DNA of 46,374 nt from UBA5399 sp964592125 (GTDB lineage: Bacteria; Bacillota; Clostridia; Christensenellales; Christensenellaceae), in contig CAZQBV010000010.1 of NCBI GenBank assembly GCA_964592125.1, positions 1 through 46,374 of the forward strand, read 5' to 3'. Both the position numbers and the translations under genes were made by a program. Of this stretch, positions 33,758 to 40,433 are shown piece after piece. Numbering within the stretch: position 1 is the first letter of the stretch; each line of letters begins with the position of its first letter. The notes below the pieces were generated by a model, which did no database searches, was not told the DNA's origin, and saw only the letters and a program-made list of their open reading frames with translations.

Positions 33758-35236
33758 ATGAATATTCTGGAAGTAAAAAATGTAACCAAAACATTTCCGG
33801 GTGTAACTGCGCTGGACAAAGTGAACATCTCTATCAAACAGGGAGAAGTGCATGCCTTTGTGGGCGAAAATGGTTCGGGCAAATCAACATTAACCAAAAT
33901 ATTGTACGGTATCTACAAAAAAGATAGCGGACAGATATTAATTGATGGCAAAGAAGTGGAAATTCAAAATACGGATGATGCAATTCGTTTGGGAATTGGA
34001 ATTATATTTCAGGAGTTTAATCTTATAAACACACTATCTATTGCAGAAAATCTTTTTATAGGACGACTGTATAAAACAAAAGCGGGCATGGTGGACTGGA
34101 AGCGTATTAACAAAGAAGCAGTCCTGTTGCTGCAGCGCTTGGCTTTCGATTTGGATCCATCCACACTGGTGGAGGACTTAAGTGTGGCGGAAAAACAAAT
34201 GGTGGAAATTGCCAAAGCGCTTTCTATGAAGGCACGCATTTTGTTTATGGACGAGCCTTCGGCAACTTTAACCGATAAAGAACTGGCAAAGCTGTTTGAA
34301 ATTATTGACAGATTGAAGGAAGAAGGCGTAACCATTATCTACATTTCACATCGTTTGGAAGAGATATTTAGGCTGTGTGACCGCGTTACCGTAATACGGG
34401 ATGGCGTGGTGATAAATGCTATGGATATAAAGGACACCAATAAAAACGACTTGATTCAGAATATGGTGGGGCGAGAAATTAGTCAGGAATTCCCGCAAAG
34501 AGACTATGTGGCGCAGGAAGTGCTGCTGGAAGCGCGGCATATATCGCGGAAAGGCAAATTAAAAGACATTAGCTTTAAATTGCACAAGGGCGAAATATTG
34601 GGCATTGCGGGGCTGGTGGGCGCAGGCCGAACAGAACTAATGCGTGTGCTGTTTGGTGCGGATAAAAAAGATGCAGGAGAGATACTGATAGAGGGAAAGA
34701 AAATAAACACAAGCTCTACAGTATGGGCAAAGAAAAACGGCATTGCTTTGGTGCCCGAGGATAGAAAGGCGCAGGGGCTTTTGCTACGGTTTTCCGTGAC
34801 TGCCAACACCACGCTGTCCAACTTGAAGGCAGTTTCGTACAATGGCGTAATGCGTTCTGGAAAAGAGCGAGAGGCCACGCACAAATATGTTTCGCTTATG
34901 AATATAAAAACACCATCTATCCGTCAAAAAGTGTTGTTTTTAAGCGGCGGAAACCAACAGAAAGTGGTGCTGGCCAAGTGGTTGTTTTCCAACTCGCGCA
35001 TTCTTATTTTGGACGAACCAACGCGCGGTATAGATGTGGGTGCAAAGTACGAAATATATGTATTGATGAATGAACTGGTGAAGCAGGGCAAATCCATCAT
35101 TATGATTTCCTCCGAGCTATCCGAGGTAATTGCAATGAGTGATCGCGTATTGGTAATGCACGAAGGAGAATTGCGGGCAGAGCTTTCGCGGCACGAAGCG
35201 ACACCGGAAAAAATATTGGGCAGTGCGATTGGGTGA
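33758..35236 (+). CDS. Sugar ABC transporter ATPase (RbsA/MglA type)
   Basis: A 492-residue double ATPase of the CUT2 class. The first domain has Walker A GENGSGKST and FMDEPSATLT. The second has the degenerate Walker A VGAGRTEL, signature LSGGNQQKVVLAKWL and ILDEPTRGIDVG, the usual RbsA pattern. ATG 33758 (MNILEVKNVTKTFPGVTAL) follows GGAGGG by a few bases; the frame is open back to 33698 only because the intercistronic hairpin happens to lack stops. It powers the two permeases that follow. The same gene type occurs in the nucleoside operon at 11627, but that copy pairs with BMP proteins. Confidence 0.95.
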   Translation: MNILEVKNVTKTFPGVTALDKVNISIKQGEVHAFVGENGSGKSTLTKILYGIYKKDSGQILIDGKEVEIQNTDDAIRLGIGIIFQEFNLINTLSIAENLFIGRLYKTKAGMVDWKRINKEAVLLLQRLAFDLDPSTLVEDLSVAEKQMVEIAKALSMKARILFMDEPSATLTDKELAKLFEIIDRLKEEGVTIIYISHRLEEIFRLCDRVTVIRDGVVINAMDIKDTNKNDLIQNMVGREISQEFPQRDYVAQEVLLEARHISRKGKLKDISFKLHKGEILGIAGLVGAGRTELMRVLFGADKKDAGEILIEGKKINTSSTVWAKKNGIALVPEDRKAQGLLLRFSVTANTTLSNLKAVSYNGVMRSGKEREATHKYVSLMNIKTPSIRQKVLFLSGGNQQKVVLAKWLFSNSRILILDEPTRGIDVGAKYEIYVLMNELVKQGKSIIMISSELSEVIAMSDRVLVMHEGELRAELSRHEATPEKILGSAIG

Positions 35237-35246
35237 GGTGAAGAAG

Positions 35247-36239
35247 TTGAGAAGTAGTGCGGAAACAGTGAAGGAAGAACGCGTAAATTTGAAGCAGCAG
35301 TTTGGGGAGTTTTCTAAAAACTACCTAATACTATATGTATTAATTGGGCTGGTAATTGTGGCGGCTATTGTGTCGGATGTGTTTTTGACACCCGGGAATA
35401 TCCTAAACATTTTACGACAGGTATCGGTATTGGGCATATTGGCCTGTGGTATGACATTTGTTGTGTTAACGGGAAATATAGACCTTTCGCTGGGGGCTAC
35501 CATTTCGCTTGCGGCGTGTATTGCGCTTACCACACTGCCCTATTATGGCATAGTGCTTTCTATTGTTACGGCAGTGGCGGTGGGGGCTATGATAGGCGCT
35601 ATCAATGGTATTGTTATTTCATTTATTGGCGGAAGAATGGGAGAGTCCTTTATCATTACCTTTGGCATGCAAACGGCTGTGGCAGCGGCGGCTTTTCTTT
35701 ATACAGAAGGCTTTAACGTAAGCGCACAGAAGGGGGATCCGTATTCCTTTATCGGCCAAGGGGCTGTGGGGGCTATCCCTATGCCGGTTATTTTGTTGAT
35801 TCTGGTGGCAGGGGTAAGCTGGTTTGTGCTGAATAAAACATCCTATGGCAGAAAGGTGTACGCCATTGGCGAAAATGAAGAAGCGACCAAGCTAACTGGA
35901 ATTAACACAAGGCTGATAAGAATGTCGGTATATATTATTGCGGGTGCTTTGGCAGCTTTGGCGGCTGTTGTGCTTAGCTCGCGTGTAATGGGTTCGTCTC
36001 CAGAAGCGGGAAAAGGATACGAGCTGGATGCGGTGGCGGCCATTGTGGTGGGCGGCACCAGCCTTACCGGTGGGCAAGGCGGCATAGCGCGCACGGTGAT
36101 AGGTGTGCTGCTGATGGGCGTGCTGGCAAATTTACTAAATATACTAAACATTACGGCATATCCGCAAATGATGATAAAAGGCGCAATTGTCATTTGTGCA
36201 GTACTGATAGACCTGATGCGCAACAGAAAGGGGGCGTAG
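35247..36239 (+). CDS. Sugar ABC transporter permease 1
   Basis: A 330-residue BPD_transp_2 membrane protein (RbsC type) with eight to ten hydrophobic segments. Landmarks are LTGNIDLSLGATISLAAC, AIGENEEATKLTGINTRLIRM and VGGTSLTGGQGGIARTVIGVLLMGVLANLLNIL. The start is uncertain: TTG 35247 has GAGG eight bases before it and leaves a short gap after the ATPase stop. GTG 35238 and GTG 35223 are in frame and possible, but with poorer sites. About 25 hydrophilic residues precede the first membrane segment. It probably forms a heterodimer with the next permease. Confidence 0.92.
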   Translation: MRSSAETVKEERVNLKQQFGEFSKNYLILYVLIGLVIVAAIVSDVFLTPGNILNILRQVSVLGILACGMTFVVLTGNIDLSLGATISLAACIALTTLPYYGIVLSIVTAVAVGAMIGAINGIVISFIGGRMGESFIITFGMQTAVAAAAFLYTEGFNVSAQKGDPYSFIGQGAVGAIPMPVILLILVAGVSWFVLNKTSYGRKVYAIGENEEATKLTGINTRLIRMSVYIIAGALAALAAVVLSSRVMGSSPEAGKGYELDAVAAIVVGGTSLTGGQGGIARTVIGVLLMGVLANLLNILNITAYPQMMIKGAIVICAVLIDLMRNRKGA

Positions 36240-36243
36240 AAAA

Positions 36244-37185
36244 ATGACTTCTAGCAAAACAATGCGTACCCTAATGGATTACAAAATTATCTTTATACTG
36301 GCGGGTTTGTTTGTGATACTGGCCATACTGTCGCCATTTTTCTTTACAGCAGGCAATTTTATAAACATACTGTCCCAAATTGCCATTTACGGCGTGGTGG
36401 GTTGTGCCATGACCATTGCCATCATTGGCGGAGAATTTGACCTGAGCGTAGGCTCTACCTTTGGTCTTTCCACAGTTCTGTTTATCATCTGTGCGGAACG
36501 GTTTGGCGTATTCCCGGCGGTGTTGGCAGTAATGGGCGCAGGCATTGCCATTGGCCTTTTAAATGGATGCCTTGTATCCATAGGTATCAACTCCTTTATT
36601 GCAACTTTGGCAACTATGATTGCCGTAAAGGGCATTTCGCTGACCATTACAGGTGGAGAGCCGGTGCAGTGGTACGACGATGGATTGTTTGAATTTGGAA
36701 ATGGAAGTGTGGCGGGCATTCCGTACCTTGTTATTGTGCTGTTTATATTTGTTGCGGTAACGCAGTTTGTACTGCGGCGCACTGTGTTTGGGCGCAATAT
36801 ATATGCCATTGGCGCAAATTACGAAGTAGCCTTGTATTCCAACATAAAAGCGCGGCGCTATAAGATTGCCATTTTTGCCATTCTGGGCGCATCTGCAGCT
36901 TTTGCAGGTATTATGCTGGCCTCGCGGCTGGGCGCAGGGCTGGGTATTTATGGCGAAGATTTATCCATGTATGTAGTGGCTGCAGTGGTGGTGGGGGGCA
37001 CATCCCTTTCCGGCGGCAAAGGCAGCGCCATACAAACGCTGCTGGGTCTGCTGTTTATGGGGGTGCTGTTCAACGGGCTGAATATGCTGAGTGTATCCAC
37101 CTATTGGCAGCTATTTATTAGAGGAATTATTGTAGTAGCGGTAATTATTATAGACAGAATGATGCAAATGCACAAAGAAAGGTAA
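36244..37185 (+). CDS. Sugar ABC transporter permease 2
   Basis: A 313-residue membrane protein of the same family, with IGGEFDLSVGSTFGLSTV, AIGANYEVALYSNIKARRYK and VGGTSLSGGKGSAIQTLLGLLFMGVLFNGLNML as conserved elements. ATG 36244 lies four bases after the stop of permease 1 and is preceded by AAGGGGG. Ribose systems often use one permease as a homodimer; two different permeases here suggest a heterodimer and perhaps a less usual sugar. The next gene begins nine bases after its stop, so the unit continues into the URO-D-like gene. Confidence 0.93.
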   Translation: MTSSKTMRTLMDYKIIFILAGLFVILAILSPFFFTAGNFINILSQIAIYGVVGCAMTIAIIGGEFDLSVGSTFGLSTVLFIICAERFGVFPAVLAVMGAGIAIGLLNGCLVSIGINSFIATLATMIAVKGISLTITGGEPVQWYDDGLFEFGNGSVAGIPYLVIVLFIFVAVTQFVLRRTVFGRNIYAIGANYEVALYSNIKARRYKIAIFAILGASAAFAGIMLASRLGAGLGIYGEDLSMYVVAAVVVGGTSLSGGKGSAIQTLLGLLFMGVLFNGLNMLSVSTYWQLFIRGIIVVAVIIIDRMMQMHKER

Positions 37186-37194
37186 GAAAAAGAA

Positions 37195-38334
37195 ATGAAT
37201 TCAAGAGAACGTGTGAGGGCAACACTAAACTTTAAAGAACCAGACAGAATCCCTGTGGATTGGGGTTTGATGAATATTGTAGGCATTACAGAGGTGGCGT
37301 ACAAAAACTTGATAGACCATCTGGGAATTGTGCACACGGATATCAAATCGATTGACCCGGTGCAGGGGCTGGTGGAGCCATGCGAAGAGCTGCTGCAGCG
37401 CTTTCATGTGGATACGCGGGTGCTGTTTCCCAATCCGCCATCCACATACAGCTACCAACCGGACGAGCAAGGCAATTTCTATAACGAGAATGGAGCCTAT
37501 TTTAAAAAAGTGGGCTACTATTGCGACTTTGTGGATGGGCCTCTGTACACTGCGGAATCCATAGACGACCTAAAGAAGTTTAAATTGATTGATCCAACAG
37601 ATCCGGCACGGTTTGCGGGAATGCGCGAGCGGGCAAAAGACATGTACGAGAATACCGACTATGCGCTGGTGCCCGGCCATGCAGCATTGTTGCATTACAC
37701 TGCGTGGACGCTGCGCGGATACCAGAACTATATGCTGGATTTGGCGCTGGACAAGGCATTTGCCTACTATTTGCTGGATATGATAATGGAGTGGGACATT
37801 GCCTACATGGGCGCCATGTTGGGTGAAATTGGCGAATATATGGATATAGTATGGATTGCGGACGATTTGGGCGTGCAGAATGGCGCATTCATGAATCCGG
37901 ATGAAATTAGAAACGAGACACTTCCGCGTTTCAAAAAAGTAATTGATGCGATAAAAAAGAAAACGAATGCTAAAATATGCATGCATTCCTGTGGCTCTAC
38001 AGACTGGGTGCTGCCGGATTTGATGGAGATTGGCGTAGATATTGTGCAGCCATTGCAGCCCAACGCCATAGGCAATGAAGACTCCAAACGATTGAAACAA
38101 ATGGTGAAAGGCCGTATGACCATTCATGGCGGCTTGGATAACCAAGGCAAATTCCATCTTTCAGTGCAGGAAGTGCGAGAGGACGTGAAACAGAAAATTC
38201 GCGATTTTGCACCAGGTGGCGGCTACTTGTTCTCTTGCGGTCATAACATTCAGGCAAACTGCCCGCCGGAAAATATTGTGGCGATTTTTGATACCTATGA
38301 AAAATATGCAAACTATCCAATTTCTATAGATTGA
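37195..38334 (+). CDS. URO-D-like methyltransferase-type protein with full zinc site
   Basis: A 379-residue TIM-barrel protein of the URO-D superfamily, MtaA/MtbA-like branch (MNSRERVRATLNFKEPDRIPVDWG). Unlike the copy at 10548 it keeps the complete zinc-ligand set of corrinoid:thiol methyltransferases: H264-x-C266 in MHSCGS and C348 in FSCGHNIQ. GGLD in HGGLDNQGKF is also conserved. It is the last gene of the sugar operon, nine bases after permease 2. The family moves methyl groups between corrinoid proteins and thiols or demethylates substrates; here it may act on a methylated sugar. No corrinoid protein gene is adjacent, so this is inference. No haem genes are near, so HemE function is unlikely. 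Confidence 0.86.
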   Translation: MNSRERVRATLNFKEPDRIPVDWGLMNIVGITEVAYKNLIDHLGIVHTDIKSIDPVQGLVEPCEELLQRFHVDTRVLFPNPPSTYSYQPDEQGNFYNENGAYFKKVGYYCDFVDGPLYTAESIDDLKKFKLIDPTDPARFAGMRERAKDMYENTDYALVPGHAALLHYTAWTLRGYQNYMLDLALDKAFAYYLLDMIMEWDIAYMGAMLGEIGEYMDIVWIADDLGVQNGAFMNPDEIRNETLPRFKKVIDAIKKKTNAKICMHSCGSTDWVLPDLMEIGVDIVQPLQPNAIGNEDSKRLKQMVKGRMTIHGGLDNQGKFHLSVQEVREDVKQKIRDFAPGGGYLFSCGHNIQANCPPENIVAIFDTYEKYANYPISID

Positions 38335-38362
38335 TTGTGTTTTCTATTCTATTTGCTGTACG

Positions 38363-38405
38363 CCAAGCCTTTTGCGCATTTACTGCAACTGCGTGAAGGG
38401 CTTGG
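38363..38405 (+). terminator. Strong hairpin after the sugar operon
   Basis: A 16-bp stem (38363-38378 with 38390-38405, three G-U pairs) with an 11-base loop lies 28 bases after the URO-D-like gene. It has no T-run, so it may be a 3'-stabilising structure or a terminator of non-classical type. Confidence 0.5.
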
Positions 38406-38422
38406 AAGTACAAGCAATATAA

Positions 38423-38584
38423 AGGCAACACCGCACAAATTGCGCACGTCGTCATCACTAGTCTTTTTGCGTGACACTGCGTCCAAAATGCTCGAAATAG
38501 CGCTGCTATTCTTGCGCTTTTGTCCTTGTTTCACACAAAAATCCTTCGCGATGCCAACGACTCGATTTCTGTGCGGTATCGCCT
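38423..38584. mobile_element. MITE-like element with imperfect terminal inverted repeats
   Basis: A 162-bp segment begins AGGCAACACCGCACA and ends with the inverse of AGGCGATACCGCACA, 13 of 15 bases matching. Inside lies a small AATAGC/GCTATT hairpin and no credible gene. Size, terminal repeats and intergenic position fit a miniature inverted-repeat element. It ends 30 bp before the promoter of the cobalamin-controlled operon. Target duplication is not clear. Confidence 0.55.
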
Positions 38585-38613
38585 AAAGTTTTGTTATTTT
38601 TCGTAAATAACGG

Positions 38614-38642
38614 TTGCAAAACAAAATGCATTGGGGTATGAT
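38614..38642 (+). promoter_or_regulatory. Promoter of the cobalamin-regulated operon
   Basis: TTGCAA and TATGAT are spaced by 17 bases, placing the start about 38649, just ahead of the riboswitch. Confidence 0.65.
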
Positions 38643-38659
38643 ACTTATAAATTAATACT

Positions 38660-38825
38660 CATTTTTGGTGCCAATATATGGATAATAGGGAAGCCGGTTT
38701 AAGTCCGGCGCAACCCCCGTTGCCGTAATGGGCGATCGACCGCCGCATATCCACTGCGCGAAAGCGTGGGAAGGAGGCCGGAAGAGATGACCCCAAAGCC
38801 GGAAAACCTGCCAAAAGTGTATTCT
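38660..38825 (+). ncRNA. Cobalamin (B12) riboswitch
   Basis: The conserved core of AdoCbl-type riboswitches is present in order: GGTGCC (38667), GGGAAGCCGGTTTAAGTCCGG, the CCCCCGTTGCCGTAA block, CCACTGCGCGAAAGCGTGGGAAGG, and the 3' B12 box AGCCGGAAAACCTGCC (about 38797-38812). A terminator hairpin follows at 38863-38899, so control is probably by premature termination when cobalamin is bound. The genes downstream should therefore be switched on when B12 is scarce. Confidence 0.95.
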
Positions 38826-38862
38826 TTAGTTCTTTCGGCGGGAGAGATACGGTTTTTGTGTA

Positions 38863-38899
38863 AGCTGTTGCCGAAGGAGGCAATGGCTCATTTTTTTTT
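38863..38899 (+). terminator. Riboswitch-controlled intrinsic terminator
   Basis: AGCTGTTGCC (38863-38872) pairs with GGCAATGGCT (38879-38888), 10 bp with two G-U pairs, followed by nine T's (38891-38899). It sits between the B12 box and the ribosome binding site of the first gene, where an attenuator is expected. Confidence 0.8.
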
Positions 38900-38912
38900 G
38901 GAGGGATGTACT

Positions 38913-40409
38913 ATGAAAAAAAGGTTATGTGCGTTTTTGCTGGCAGCGGTATTTGTGTTGCTGGTTCCCACTATGGCTATGGCGGCGGAGGACGTAGCTA
39001 CAGAGGGTTTGGTATCGGGAGAACTTGTTTTAGAAGAGGTGCAAGAACTGGACGCAGCACCGCAAACCGCTACAGAGGATGTGGCAGCGCAGGCCGAACA
39101 AGCGCCTGTGCAAGAAGCGGAGCATGTGGGCGAGAGCGTGGGCAGCGTAACAGTGCGCGTGATAAACAATACCTATACGGATGGAGCGCCATGGACAGGC
39201 GAAAAGCTTTCGGTTTCTGTGCCAATCTATGAAGATTCCACCATGCTGAATGTGGCAACGGACGCCTTAAAACTGAACAATGTGCCCTTTGTATTCCAAA
39301 GTGAATATGGTGGCTATATTTCGGAAGTGGATGGGCTGCATCAGGGCATGGGCAGCGCCTATGGCGGCTGGATGATGCTGCTGAACGACTGGTTTACAGA
39401 CAGCGGCGCGGGGGACTACACCGTGGCGAACGGCAAGCTGCAGGATGGAGATACCGTAAGCGTACTGTATACCTTGGACTATGGCAATGACCTGGGTGGC
39501 GATTTTTATAGCAACGACAAAACGGTGAAAAACATCAGCGTAAGCGTGGGCAAGCTGTCGCCCGCATTTGATAAAGAGAAGCACAGTTATTATTTGGAAG
39601 TGCCGGAAGGAACGGAAAGCGTAGTGGTAACGCCCACTGCCAGCAACAAAAACTTTCAGGTGCGCGTGAATGACGTGCAGCGCATTGCCGCAATAGAAAT
39701 AGAGCATGATGACAACATTGTTGTGAAATGTGGAGACCCGAAATGGCCCACCATGAATGCGGATATGGGTGCATCAGAAGTGCCTGCCGAAACCTATAAC
39801 CTACGCATAAAAGTGGGTGAACGGGAAAATGAATATGAAAACCCGGATGCGGTGAAAAACCTAAAGGCCGTAAGTGCTGGTTATAGCAGTGTTCAACTAA
39901 GCTGGGATGAAGCTGTGGAAAACAAAGATACCCAATATACAGTGTATCGTTCTACCAGCAAAAGTGCAGGCTTTAAAAGTGTTGGCAGCGGCACAGCAAT
40001 TGGGTTTGAAGATACAGGGCTGAAGACGGGAATTACCTATTACTATAAAGTAAAAGCCTATGCAAAGTACGATAAGCCGGAGGGTGAAGATGTTATATCG
40101 GTTACATCCGGTGTGGTAAGTGCGAAACCCGTATTGCCCAAAGTAACGGGAATGAAAGCCTTGGCAGTGAAAAGTGGCGCAAAGCTAAGCTGGGGCAAAT
40201 CTGCAGGGGCAAGTGCCTATACGGTGTATCGTTCTGAAAAACAAACAACTGGTTTTAAAGCTATCAAAGCAACCAAAGCAGGAAGCTATACAGATAATAG
40301 CTTGAAATCTGGAAAAGTTTACTATTATAAAATAGTTGCCTATCGCTATGTGGATGGGAAGAAAATAACCAGCAGTGCGGCCGGCCCTGTGGCGGTGCGT
40401 GCAAAATAA
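38913..40409 (+). CDS. Secreted DUF4430 protein with Fn3 domains, B12-regulated
   Basis: A 498-residue exported protein, first gene behind the B12 riboswitch. The signal peptide is MKKRLCAFLLAAVFVLLV...AMA. After an acidic stretch, residues about 75-190 form a DUF4430 domain (MLNVATDALKLNNV, GGWMMLLNDWFTDSGAGDY, LQDGDTVSVLYTLDYG), related to the C-terminal beta domain of transcobalamin and intrinsic factor. A cadherin-like beta segment (YYLEVPEGTESVVVTPTAS) and two fibronectin type III repeats follow (about 310-405 and 410-498). No lipobox, LPXTG or C-terminal helix is seen, so it may be released or held by binding. ATG 38913 is chosen over an open frame from 38766 because that stretch is riboswitch and terminator. 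Role: probable corrinoid binding outside the cell. Confidence 0.85.
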   Translation: MKKRLCAFLLAAVFVLLVPTMAMAAEDVATEGLVSGELVLEEVQELDAAPQTATEDVAAQAEQAPVQEAEHVGESVGSVTVRVINNTYTDGAPWTGEKLSVSVPIYEDSTMLNVATDALKLNNVPFVFQSEYGGYISEVDGLHQGMGSAYGGWMMLLNDWFTDSGAGDYTVANGKLQDGDTVSVLYTLDYGNDLGGDFYSNDKTVKNISVSVGKLSPAFDKEKHSYYLEVPEGTESVVVTPTASNKNFQVRVNDVQRIAAIEIEHDDNIVVKCGDPKWPTMNADMGASEVPAETYNLRIKVGERENEYENPDAVKNLKAVSAGYSSVQLSWDEAVENKDTQYTVYRSTSKSAGFKSVGSGTAIGFEDTGLKTGITYYYKVKAYAKYDKPEGEDVISVTSGVVSAKPVLPKVTGMKALAVKSGAKLSWGKSAGASAYTVYRSEKQTTGFKAIKATKAGSYTDNSLKSGKVYYYKIVAYRYVDGKKITSSAAGPVAVRAK

Positions 40410-40433
40410 CAGTTTAGTTGGGTGGCACAAGCC

